This document shows positions 1-8,115 of a stretch of DNA of 64,000 nt, piece after piece. Under the pieces are notes generated by a model. The model saw nothing but the letters and a program-made list of their open reading frames with translations. It was not told the DNA's origin and searched no databases. Made by a program: the position numbers and the translations under genes. The DNA comes from Sphingomonas profundi (GTDB lineage: Bacteria; Pseudomonadota; Alphaproteobacteria; Sphingomonadales; Sphingomonadaceae): NCBI RefSeq assembly GCF_009739515.1, contig NZ_CP046535.1, positions 2,170,001 to 2,234,000 of the forward strand, given 5' to 3'. Each line of letters begins with the position of its first letter. Positions within the stretch are counted from its first letter, which is position 1.

Positions 1-191
1 CGATCCCCAGGGCGGAGAACCAGTTGCTCTACCGCCGCTACGAGGCGCTGGCCGATGCGCTGCCGGACGTCAGCTTCGTCGGCCGCCTCGCCACCTACCG
101 CTACTACAATATGGATCAGGTCGTCGGGCAGGCGCTGGCCACCTACCGCCGGCTCAGCGAGAAGCTGAACCGCGAGGCATCGCTCGCGTGA
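1..191 (+). CDS. glf: UDP-galactopyranose mutase, C-terminal end (partial)
   Basis: Only the last 62 residues are present; the reading frame enters from base 3. They include VGRLATYRYYNMDQVV, the conserved C-terminal FAD/substrate-region signature of UDP-galactopyranose mutases, which interconvert UDP-galactopyranose and UDP-galactofuranose in the cytoplasm. The TGA stop overlaps the GTG of the next glycosyltransferase gene (GTGA), so the enzyme is the upstream member of a polysaccharide operon and suggests that galactofuranose is a building block. The 5' part lies outside the window. Confidence 0.88.
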   Translation, partial: IPRAENQLLYRRYEALADALPDVSFVGRLATYRYYNMDQVVGQALATYRRLSEKLNREASLA

Positions 192-2269
192 CGGGCACGA
201 AGCGGCGGGTTCACCTCGTCACCGAAAGCCCGGCGCCCTCCGGCGTCGGCGCCCACATGCTCACCCTGGCCGCCGGCCTCGCCGATGGGAACGAGGTCGT
301 GATCGGCGCGCCGCGCGGCACCGATCTGCTGGCGCGGGCGGCGGCGGCGGGTTTCGCCGTCAAGGTGGTCGATCCCGCCGATCCGGCCGATCTGCATCGC
401 TGGTTTGCCCGTACCCGCCCGGCGATAGTTCACGTCCATGCCGGCATCGGCTGGGAAGGCCACGCCACGGCCGAGGCCGCGAAGGCGGCCGGCGCCAGCG
501 TGATCCGCACGGAGCATCTGCCCTATCTCCTCACCGATCCCGGCCAGCGCGCCGCGCACGCGGCCGGGTTGCGATCGGTCGATCGGCTGATCGGCGTCTC
601 GCAGGCGGTGGCGGACAGCCATGCCGGCCTGTCGCCGCCGATCGTCGCCATCGCCAACGGCATCGTCCCGCGCCAGCCCTCGCGCGATCGTGCCGACTTG
701 CGTGGCCTGTGGGGTCTCGGCGACGCGCCGGTGCTGCTGATGGCGGCACGCTTCGCCGAGCAGAAGGGCCATGCGCTGCTGCTCGATGCGCTGCCGCACG
801 TCCGGGCGGCGTTGCCGGACGCGATCGTGCTGCTGGCGGGCGACGGGCCGCTGCTGTGGCCCGTCGCCCGCTCGATCGCGACGCGCGGGCTGGCCGGAGC
901 GGTGCGGCTGCTGGGCGCGCGCGGCGATCTGCCGGATCTGATGGCGGCGGCCGACCTGCTGCTGCTCCCCTCCCGCTTCGAGGGCCTGTCGCTGGTCGCG
1001 CTGGAGGCGATGGCCGCCGGGCTGCCGATCGTCGCCAGCGACGCGCCGGGCAATACCGAGCTGCTGGAGCATGGCGACAGCGGCTGGTTGACTCCGGCCA
1101 GCGACGCGCGGCAGCTCGCCGCCACGATCGTCGACGCGCTCTCCGATCGCGCTCGGCTCACCGCCGTCGCGCAGGCCGCGCGCCGCCGCCGGGCCGAACG
1201 CTTCGATGCGCCGCGCATGATCGAACAGACCGCCGCCCTCTACGACGAGGCGACCCATGACAGGAGAGACGACGCCGTGACACGAACGAGGATCGGCTTC
1301 GTCGGCGCGGGTGGCATCGCCCATCGCCACTTCGGCGTGCTTGAGCAGTTCGAGGATGTCGAGATCGTCGCCGTCGCCGACGTCGATCACGCCCGCGCGG
1401 CGGAGGCGGCCGCCCGCTTCGGCGCGCGCGCCTTCACCGATGTGGAGGAGATGCTGGACGCCGCCGCGCCGGACGCGCTCTACATCTGCGTGCCGCCCTT
1501 CGCCCATGGCCCGGCCGAACGCGCCGCCATCGCCCGCAACCTGCCCTTCTTCGTCGAGAAGCCGGTCGCGCTGGACCTCGCAACGGCCGAGGCGATCGCC
1601 GATGCGGTGGCCCGGGCCGGCCTCGTCACCGCGGTCGGCTATCACTGGCGCTACCTTGACACGGTGGACGAGGTGCGCGGCATCCTGGCGCACACTCCGG
1701 CGCGGCTGCTCTCCGGCTACTGGCTCGATTCCACCCCGCCGCCGGTCTGGTGGTGGCATGAGGATCAGTCCGGCGGGCAGATGGTGGAGCAGACCACCCA
1801 CCTGCTCGATCTCGCCCGCTATCTGGTCGGCGACGTGACGCGGGCCTACGGGCTCGCCGGCCACACCGGGCGGGACGCCTTTCCGGGGCTCGACGTGCCG
1901 ACCGTCTCCACCGCCAGCCTGCTGTTCGAGAACGGGGCGATCGCGAACTTTGCCTCCACCTGCCTGCTGAACTGGAACCACCGCGTCGCCCTGCACCTGT
2001 TCGGCGAGGGGCTGGCGATCGAACTCACCGATCGCGATCTGATGGTGGATGTCGGCCGCGGCCGCCCGGTGCGCGGGGCTGATGGCGATCCCGTCTGGCG
2101 TGAGGATCGCGACTTCATCGATGCGGTGCGCGGCGGGGAGAACCGCATCCGCTGTCCCTATGCCGAGGCGGTCGCCACGCACCGCCTGGCGCTCGCCGTC
2201 GTCCGTTCCGCCCGCACCGGCGAACCCGTCACCTTCGCCGCCGCCTCGCCGGAGCCCGCTTATGTCTGA
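188..2269 (+). CDS. GT4 glycosyltransferase fused to Gfo/Idh/MocA oxidoreductase
   Basis: A 693-residue protein with two recognisable parts. Residues about 1-355 are a GT-B glycosyltransferase of family GT4: N-terminal Rossmann-like half, then the nucleotide-sugar half with LPSRFEGLSLVALEAMAAG, the E-x7-E type motif. Residues about 364-690 are a Gfo/Idh/MocA dehydrogenase: dinucleotide-binding IGFVGAGGIAHRHFG and the catalytic-lysine motif EKPVALD, followed by YHWRY. Start GTG overlaps the glf stop. No stop separates the halves, but an AGGAGA at 1262-1267 sits nine bases before an in-frame GTG at 1277 exactly at the domain border, so the oxidoreductase may also be made alone. Predicted role: sugar transfer plus NAD(P)-dependent modification of a sugar. 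The specific substrate is unknown. Confidence 0.85.
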   Translation: MTGTKRRVHLVTESPAPSGVGAHMLTLAAGLADGNEVVIGAPRGTDLLARAAAAGFAVKVVDPADPADLHRWFARTRPAIVHVHAGIGWEGHATAEAAKAAGASVIRTEHLPYLLTDPGQRAAHAAGLRSVDRLIGVSQAVADSHAGLSPPIVAIANGIVPRQPSRDRADLRGLWGLGDAPVLLMAARFAEQKGHALLLDALPHVRAALPDAIVLLAGDGPLLWPVARSIATRGLAGAVRLLGARGDLPDLMAAADLLLLPSRFEGLSLVALEAMAAGLPIVASDAPGNTELLEHGDSGWLTPASDARQLAATIVDALSDRARLTAVAQAARRRRAERFDAPRMIEQTAALYDEATHDRRDDAVTRTRIGFVGAGGIAHRHFGVLEQFEDVEIVAVADVDHARAAEAAARFGARAFTDVEEMLDAAAPDALYICVPPFAHGPAERAAIARNLPFFVEKPVALDLATAEAIADAVARAGLVTAVGYHWRYLDTVDEVRGILAHTPARLLSGYWLDSTPPPVWWWHEDQSGGQMVEQTTHLLDLARYLVGDVTRAYGLAGHTGRDAFPGLDVPTVSTASLLFENGAIANFASTCLLNWNHRVALHLFGEGLAIELTDRDLMVDVGRGRPVRGADGDPVWREDRDFIDAVRGGENRIRCPYAEAVATHRLALAVVRSARTGEPVTFAAASPEPAYV

Positions 2270-3362
2270 CCACCGCCACATTCGCTCGCTGGGCGTCGAG
2301 GCGCCGCACCGCGCCTACCTCCACGGCTATGACGAAGGGCCGCCCGGTGACGGGCAGGTGCGGCTGGAGACGCTCTACACCGGCTTCTCGGCCGGTACGG
2401 AGCTGACCTTCTTCAAGAACAGCAACCCCTATCTGCACTCCCGCTGGGACGAGGGGCGCGGCGTGTTCGTGCCCGGCGAGGCGCAGCAGCATTATCCGGT
2501 GCCGTTCCTGGGCTATATGGAATGTGCCCGCGTCAGCGAGAGCCGGGCCGGCGACTATGCGCCGGGCGACGTGATCGGCACCACCTTCGGCCACAAGACC
2601 GGCCATACCGCCGATCCCTTCCACGATCTGCTGGTCAAGCTGCCGGAGGACGTGGATCCGATCCTCGGCATCTATGTCGGCCAGATGGGGCCGATCGCGG
2701 CCAACGGCATCCTCCACGCCGATGCCGAGATGCTGGGGCCGAACGTGCCGTCGCTCGGCGCCGGCATTGCCGGGCGGCCGGCGCTGGTGATCGGCGCAGG
2801 GGTAGTCGGTCTGTTCACCGCCCTGTTCGCGCAGGCTGCCGGGGCCAGCGAGGTGGTGATCGCAGATCCGTCCGAGTTCCGCCGGCTGCGTGCCGCCTGC
2901 CTCGGCCTTACGGCGATGACGCAGGATCAGGCGTGGGCGCACGCCAAGGCGCGCTGGCACCACGGCCCGGGCGATCGCGGCGCCGACATCGTGTTCCAGA
3001 CGCGGGCGGACAGCGCCAGCCTGCACGCCGCGATGCAGGCGCTGCGCCCGCAGGGCACCGTGATCGATCTCGCTTTCTACCAGGGCGGTGCCGATCGCCT
3101 GCGGCTGGGCGAGGAGTTCCACCATAACGGCCTCAACCTGCGATGCGCGCAGATCAACCGCGTGCCGCGCGGTCTGGGCTTCGCGTGGGACCGGCGCCGC
3201 CTGGCCGAGGCCACGATCGCGCTGCTGCGGGCGCGTGGCGACGAGATCAGGGCGCAGCTCATCACCCATGTCGTGCCGATCGAGGAGGCGCCGGGCTTCC
3301 TCGCGCATCTGGTGGCGGAACGGCCCGAGTTCCTTCAGATCGTGTTCAAGGTGGCCGATTGA
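2262..3362 (+). CDS. Zinc-type (MDR) alcohol/sugar dehydrogenase-like protein
   Basis: A 366-residue medium-chain dehydrogenase/reductase. The N-terminal GroES-like part ends near residue 150; the Rossmann part has ALVIGAGVVGLFTALFAQ as nucleotide-binding loop. The usual catalytic-zinc ligands are not obvious, so it may be a zinc-independent member. It starts at ATG 2262, eight bases inside the preceding gene, and overlaps the next start, hence translational coupling. MDR proteins paired with Gfo/Idh/MocA proteins occur in O-antigen/capsule loci (also as one bi-domain protein); here they are separate neighbours, suggesting joint oxidation/epimerisation of a sugar. Product chemistry is not deducible. 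Confidence 0.8.
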   Translation: MSDHRHIRSLGVEAPHRAYLHGYDEGPPGDGQVRLETLYTGFSAGTELTFFKNSNPYLHSRWDEGRGVFVPGEAQQHYPVPFLGYMECARVSESRAGDYAPGDVIGTTFGHKTGHTADPFHDLLVKLPEDVDPILGIYVGQMGPIAANGILHADAEMLGPNVPSLGAGIAGRPALVIGAGVVGLFTALFAQAAGASEVVIADPSEFRRLRAACLGLTAMTQDQAWAHAKARWHHGPGDRGADIVFQTRADSASLHAAMQALRPQGTVIDLAFYQGGADRLRLGEEFHHNGLNLRCAQINRVPRGLGFAWDRRRLAEATIALLRARGDEIRAQLITHVVPIEEAPGFLAHLVAERPEFLQIVFKVAD

Positions 3363-5629
3363 CCGCGCCGGACGCGCCGCGCCCGCTCAGCATCCTGTTC
3401 GTCTTCGCCTGGCTCGTCGTGGGCGGCGAGGAGACGGAGGTGCGGCTGCTCGCCGCCGCGCTCGATCCGCGCCGCTACCGCATCGACGTGGTGGCCTGCT
3501 TCCGCAAGGAGGGCATGCCGGAGCAGACGCACGATCAGCTGCGCGGGGCCGGCGTGCGCGTGGATACCACGCCCTATCATCTCGGCTTCGACGAGACCGT
3601 CGCCTATCTCGCCTCGATCGTGCCCGGCTACGACATCGTCGTCTCGTGCCAGAACGTCGCCGACATCTATCCGGCGCTGGAGCGGCTGCACGCCCGCCCG
3701 CCGCTGATCGAGCATGGCGGTCTGGTGTCGGAGGCGCTGGCCGGCCCCAAGCATTTCACCAGCCGCTACGTCGGCGTGTGCGCCAGCATCCGCGATGCCG
3801 CCGCATCCCGGATGCCGGGGCGGGAGGCGGATGCGCGCGAGATCCCGTCGATGGTGGATCTCGCCGCCTTCGATCCCGCCCTCCGCCAGCCAACCCGCGC
3901 GGCGCTGGGGATCGCGACGGGCGCGCCGCTGATCGGCTGGCTCGGTCGGCTCGACGCGAAGAAGCGCGTCGAGGATTTCATCGCCGCCGCCGCGATCGTC
4001 CACGCCGCCCGGCCGGACGCGCGCTTCCTGGTGATCGGCGGGCCGGATGCGTTCATGCCGGATTATGCGGTGTCGCTGCGCCGCCGGGCGCACGCGCTCG
4101 GCCTGGATGGCGTGCTGCACTTTCTGGGCGACCGGGCGGACGTGCCGGCTCTGCTGGCGGCGCTCGACATCTTCGTCTGGCTCTCGCGCGGCGAGGGGAT
4201 GCCGCACGTGATCGCGGAAGCGGGCGCCGCCGCCCTGCCGGTGATCGCCACCGCCGACAACGGCACCTTGGAGCAGATTGAGGACGGCGCCACCGGCCTG
4301 TTCGTGCCGCACGAGGATCCGCCCGCCGTCGCCGCCGCCATCGTGCGGCTGATCGACGATCCCGCCCTGCGCCGCCGTCTGGGTACCGCGCTGCAGGCGA
4401 AGGTGCGACGCGACTATGCGGTAGACGCGGTGGTGCCGCAGTGGACCGCGTTGTTCGAGGAGCTGCGCCGCCCGCCCGCGCCCGCACCCGCCCTGTTCCG
4501 CAGCCTGTTCCACGGCGGCTTCGAATGTTCCACCCACCGCCGCGCGCATGATCGCCAGCGGATCGACGTCATCGCCGCGACCCACCACGACAGGCTGGCC
4601 GAGCATGACTATCGCGCCCTCCAGGGACACGGCATCCTCACCGTGCGGGATGGCGTGCGCTGGCACCTGATCGAGCGGGCGCCCGGCGACCATGACTGGT
4701 CGAGCCTGGCGGACCAGCTGGCGGCGTCCCGCGCCACCGGCACGCAGGTGATCTGGGATCTGCTCCATTATGGCTGGCCCGACGATATCGATGTCTGGAG
4801 CCCGGCCTTCGTCCCCCGCTTCGCCGCCTTCGCCGCCGCCGCCGCCCGCGTGATCGGCGGCGCGACGGCGGGGCCGCGCTTCTACGCCCCGGTCAACGAG
4901 ATCTCCTTTCTCTCGTGGGGCGGGGGCGATGCCGCCTACCTCAATCCGTTCGCGCGCGGGCGCGGTTACGAGCTGAAGGTGCAGCTGGCCCGCGCCGCCA
5001 TCGCCTCCATGGAGGCCATCCTCCTCGTCGATCCGGCGGCGCGCTTCGTCCATGCCGATCCGCTCATCAACGTCGTCACGGAACCCACGCGGCCGCACGA
5101 TGCGCCCCATGCGGAAGGGCACAGGCTGGCGCAATATCAGGGCTGGGATCTGATCGCCGGCCGGCTGTGGCCGCAGATCGGCGGGCGGGCGGCCCTGCTC
5201 GATATCGTCGGCGTCAATTACTACCACAACAACCAGTGGATCCACGGCGGCCCGCCGATCGATCGCCGGCATCCGCTCTACCGCCCCTTCCACCGCCTGC
5301 TGGCCGAGACCCACGCCCGCTACGGCCGCCCGATCTTCATCGCGGAAACCGGGATAGAGGGCGATGCCCGCCCCGAATGGCTGGCCTATGTGTGCGAGGA
5401 GGTGCGGCGCGCGATCGCGCTCGGCGTGCCGGTGGCGGGCATCTGCCTCTATCCCGTGCTCGATCATCCCGGCTGGGACGATGGGCGCTACTGCCCCAAC
5501 GGCCTGCTGCACGACGAGGGGCTGGCGCCCCGCCGTGCCTACGCGCCCCTCGCCCGCGAACTGGCCCGCCAGCAGGCGCTAGGCCTCTACCCGCCTGCCC
5601 CCGGCCGCGCGAACACGTTCCGCGCCTGA
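3359..5629 (+). CDS. GT4 glycosyltransferase fused to clan GH-A (GH1-like) glycosidase domain
   Basis: A 756-residue protein. The chosen start is TTG 3359, overlapping the upstream stop; no downstream ATG precedes the first conserved strand (LSILFVFAWLVVGGEE). Residues about 10-375 are GT4, with LSRGEGMPHVIAEAG as donor-binding motif. Residues about 385-745 resemble a beta-glucosidase-type TIM barrel: PVNEIS (Glu about 514, general acid/base position) and IFIAETGIEG (Glu about 663, nucleophile position) keep both catalytic glutamates. An enzyme that joins a transferase to a hydrolase-like barrel is unusual; it may trim or transglycosylate its own product. It is the last gene of the glf operon. 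Convergent with the epoxide hydrolase gene 42 bases away. Confidence 0.83.
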   Translation: MTAPDAPRPLSILFVFAWLVVGGEETEVRLLAAALDPRRYRIDVVACFRKEGMPEQTHDQLRGAGVRVDTTPYHLGFDETVAYLASIVPGYDIVVSCQNVADIYPALERLHARPPLIEHGGLVSEALAGPKHFTSRYVGVCASIRDAAASRMPGREADAREIPSMVDLAAFDPALRQPTRAALGIATGAPLIGWLGRLDAKKRVEDFIAAAAIVHAARPDARFLVIGGPDAFMPDYAVSLRRRAHALGLDGVLHFLGDRADVPALLAALDIFVWLSRGEGMPHVIAEAGAAALPVIATADNGTLEQIEDGATGLFVPHEDPPAVAAAIVRLIDDPALRRRLGTALQAKVRRDYAVDAVVPQWTALFEELRRPPAPAPALFRSLFHGGFECSTHRRAHDRQRIDVIAATHHDRLAEHDYRALQGHGILTVRDGVRWHLIERAPGDHDWSSLADQLAASRATGTQVIWDLLHYGWPDDIDVWSPAFVPRFAAFAAAAARVIGGATAGPRFYAPVNEISFLSWGGGDAAYLNPFARGRGYELKVQLARAAIASMEAILLVDPAARFVHADPLINVVTEPTRPHDAPHAEGHRLAQYQGWDLIAGRLWPQIGGRAALLDIVGVNYYHNNQWIHGGPPIDRRHPLYRPFHRLLAETHARYGRPIFIAETGIEGDARPEWLAYVCEEVRRAIALGVPVAGICLYPVLDHPGWDDGRYCPNGLLHDEGLAPRRAYAPLARELARQQALGLYPPAPGRANTFRA

Positions 5630-5671
5630 CCGTCGGCGGCTCTCGACCGTCAGGGTCGTGCGGGCGCGCGG

Positions 5672-6832
5672 TCAGGCACGCTTGTCGCGGAAGAAGGCGC
5701 GGATGTCTTCGGCCAGCAGTTCGGGCTCCTCATAGGCGGCGAAGTGGCCGCCGCGGGGCATCTCGGTCCAGCGGGTCACGTTGAAGAACCGCTTGGCCCA
5801 GGCGCGCGGCGGCGTGCCGATATCCTTCGGGAACAGGGCGAAGGCGGCGGGCGTCGCGTCGCTGCCCAGCCAGCCGCGTGCGGCCTCCTTCAGCCAGCGG
5901 GTCGCGCCGGCCTTGGTGAAGTCGCGATAGGGCAGGAAGGCCGATCCTATCGTGCCGGTCGCCCAGTAGATCATCACGTTGGTCAGCAGCTCGTCCTTGC
6001 TGAAGCGCGTCTCCACATCGCCGCCGCAGTCGCTCCACTCGCGGAACTTCTCCACGATCCACGCCGCCAGCCCGGCCGGCGAGTCCGCCAGCGCCGTGGC
6101 GGGCGTGGCGGGGCGCGTGCCCTGGATCATCGTATAGGCGCCGTGCTGCATCTGCCACGCCTTGCTCTCCGCCAGGAACCTGGCCTCGGCCGGCGAGGGA
6201 TCCTTCGGCGCGTCGAAGCTGTGCCAGAACGGCACGTCGGTCAGGTGGATGCCGGCCACGTGTCGCGCATGGCTGCGCGCGAGCAGCTCCACCACCGTCG
6301 AGCCCCAGTCGCCGCCATGGGCGCCGTAGCGGTCGTAGCCGAGCGTCGACATCAGCCCGGCGAACAGATCGCCGAAGCGGAAGGTGCCGCCGGCCTCCGC
6401 CAGCGGATCGGACCAGCCGTAGCCGGGCAGGCTCGGCGCGACGACGTGGAACGCATCGGCCGGGTCGCCGCCGTGCGCGCCGGGGTCGGTCAGCAGCGGG
6501 ATGATCTTCTCGAACCGCCAGATGCTGTCGGGATAGCCGTGCACCAGCAGCAGCGGCAGCGGCGCGGGGCCGATGCCGCGCTGGTGGATGCAGTGCAGCC
6601 GGGTGCCGTCAATCTCCCCGCGCACCTGGTCGAAGCGGTTCAGCGCCGCCTCCCGGGCGCGCCAGTCGAAGCGGTCGCGCCAGTGCGCCACCAGCGCCTG
6701 CGCATAGTCCGGCGGCGTGCCGTCGTCCCACCGCGCGAAGCCGGTGTCGCCGGCGGGGCGCGTGCGGGCCAGCCGCTCTTGCAGGTCGCGCAGGGTCTCG
6801 TCGGGCACGGCGATGGTGAATGGCGTCACCAC
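5672..6832 (-). CDS. Epoxide hydrolase (alpha/beta hydrolase, EHN family)
   Basis: A 386-residue cytoplasmic alpha/beta hydrolase matching microsomal-type epoxide hydrolases in length. The N-terminal EHN region (about 1-110) precedes the catalytic fold. Visible motifs: LLLVHGYPDSIWRFEK (HGxP oxyanion hole), AHGGDWGSTV with the nucleophilic Asp (in place of the Ser of esterases), and MPRGGHFAAYEEPE with the catalytic His. Expected reaction: hydrolysis of an epoxide to a diol through a covalent aspartyl ester. The natural substrate is not predictable. It lies alone, 72 bases downstream of the DUF1801 gene on the same strand. Confidence 0.9.
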   Translation of the reverse strand: MVTPFTIAVPDETLRDLQERLARTRPAGDTGFARWDDGTPPDYAQALVAHWRDRFDWRAREAALNRFDQVRGEIDGTRLHCIHQRGIGPAPLPLLLVHGYPDSIWRFEKIIPLLTDPGAHGGDPADAFHVVAPSLPGYGWSDPLAEAGGTFRFGDLFAGLMSTLGYDRYGAHGGDWGSTVVELLARSHARHVAGIHLTDVPFWHSFDAPKDPSPAEARFLAESKAWQMQHGAYTMIQGTRPATPATALADSPAGLAAWIVEKFREWSDCGGDVETRFSKDELLTNVMIYWATGTIGSAFLPYRDFTKAGATRWLKEAARGWLGSDATPAAFALFPKDIGTPPRAWAKRFFNVTRWTEMPRGGHFAAYEEPELLAEDIRAFFRDKRA

Positions 6833-6904
6833 ATCCTCCAGGATTGATCGCGACAGTCTCCGGCGGGAACCGACGGAGCGGCCATTATATCCGGACGGGG
6901 TCTC

Positions 6905-7294
6905 TCAACGGCGCTTGCGCGGGGTGTTCAGGGCAGCGGCCGATCGGATCAGCGCTCTGAACGCCTCGTCGTCCACCTCCACGCCCTCGGCGAAATCGAT
7001 CGCTCTGCGGGTATTGCCCTCAAGGCTGGCGTTGAACAGGCCCGCCGGGTCGGCCACGGCGGCACCCTTCATGAAGGTCAGCTTCACGACCTTCCCGTAG
7101 GTCTCGCCGGTGCAGATGATGCCGTCGCGCGACCATATGGGCACGCCGCGCCACTTCCACTCCTCGATCACCGCCGGCTCCGCCTGCCGGATCAGCGCGC
7201 GCAGCCGGGCGAGCATGTCGCCGCGCCAGTCGCCCAGTTCGGCGATCCGCCGGTCGATCAGCTCGGCCGGCGTCAGGTCCGCCTCAGTGCTCAC
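6905..7294 (-). CDS. DUF1801 domain protein
   Basis: A 129-residue protein starting at GTG 7294, which overlaps the stop of the M15 peptidase gene (GTGA). Features typical of DUF1801: RALIRQAEPAVIEEWKWRG, VPIWSRDGIICTGE and KVVKLTFMKGAA. The fold is related to the YdhG/YdeI family; biochemical function is unknown. A longer in-frame reading upstream would run through the M15 gene in another frame and is not needed. Last gene of the caspase/M15/DUF1801 operon. Confidence 0.8.
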   Translation of the reverse strand: MSTEADLTPAELIDRRIAELGDWRGDMLARLRALIRQAEPAVIEEWKWRGVPIWSRDGIICTGETYGKVVKLTFMKGAAVADPAGLFNASLEGNTRRAIDFAEGVEVDDEAFRALIRSAAALNTPRKRR

Positions 7295-8115
7295 GATGAA
7301 GCCGCCGCACGATCCCGCGCCACGGCGATGATCTCCGGCCGATATTCGAAGTGGAAACTGTCGAAATGCGCCCACTTGCCGCCCCAGATGAAGCCGTGCC
7401 GCTCGAAGACGGCGACGATCGCCGGCGGGATCGTCCGCCCGGGCACGCCGCTGCGCGACCATCGCCAATAGTCGCCGTAGCGGCTGGCAAGGTCGATCGC
7501 CGCGCCGTAGCCGTGCATCGATCGCGCCTCGGTGCCGGCGATCGCGCGGCAGGCATAGCTGCCCGATGTCGGCCAGAGATAGCGTGCGTAAGCGGGGCCT
7601 AGCGCCTCCAGGTCACGCGCCGCCGCCTCCAGCGCCGCCGCCGCGCCGTTGATCCGGGTGAAGCGCAGCGATCGCCCGCCCACCCAGCGCACGGGCACCA
7701 GGTGCGGCTCCACCTCGCCCTTCGCGCAGTCGCCGTACATGCGCGTGAACAGCGCCGCCGGCCGCGCGCGGCCCGGATCGCCGGCGGGTGCGGTCGCCGG
7801 CCCCAGCGGATAGGGCCAGGCGAAGATGTCGCGCACGGTGGGCGCGTCGACGATCCGCTGCGCCGCGCGCGCCGGATCTGCCCGCCCGATCGGTGTCGGC
7901 GGGCCGGCGCGCCACAGCAGCGAGGTGCCGTCGTGGCCGCGCAGATGATCCGGATAGGCGGAGACGAGCCGGTCGAGTTCCCGAGCAACCGTCTCGCCCG
8001 ATCGCTCCGCCGGCGGCGCCACCGCGATCGCCGGCGGCGTGCCGGGCCGCGTGGCGCGCGCATACAGCGTCGCGGCGGCGTTCAGCAGCACGCCCAGGCT
8101 AATGGCCAGCGGCAC
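7291..8115 (-). CDS. M15 family metallopeptidase (D,D-carboxypeptidase-like)
   Basis: A 274-residue exported protein: hydrophobic N-terminus (about 1-20) then a peptidase domain in the C-terminal half. The signature is SMHGYGAAIDLASRYGDYW and HFDSFHFEYRPE, the zinc-binding H-x6-D and H-x-H-type residues of peptidase M15/VanY-like D-Ala-D-Ala carboxypeptidases. Likely acts on peptidoglycan in the periplasm. The start overlaps the 3' end of the caspase gene by 17 bases, and the stop overlaps the DUF1801 start, so the three genes form one transcription unit. Confidence 0.82.
   Translation of the reverse strand: MPLAISLGVLLNAAATLYARATRPGTPPAIAVAPPAERSGETVARELDRLVSAYPDHLRGHDGTSLLWRAGPPTPIGRADPARAAQRIVDAPTVRDIFAWPYPLGPATAPAGDPGRARPAALFTRMYGDCAKGEVEPHLVPVRWVGGRSLRFTRINGAAAALEAAARDLEALGPAYARYLWPTSGSYACRAIAGTEARSMHGYGAAIDLASRYGDYWRWSRSGVPGRTIPPAIVAVFERHGFIWGGKWAHFDSFHFEYRPEIIAVARDRAAASS

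Noticed and set aside
1256-1290. Frameshift or sequencing error separating GT4 and oxidoreductase
   Set aside because: The frame is open through the junction and both domains are intact in the same frame; kept as a fusion with an internal start noted.
143-2281. Very long antisense open frame (over 700 codons) opposite the GT4-oxidoreductase gene
   Set aside because: It arises from GC-rich third positions; its product is Arg/Gly-rich with no domain, and the opposite strand encodes clear enzymes.
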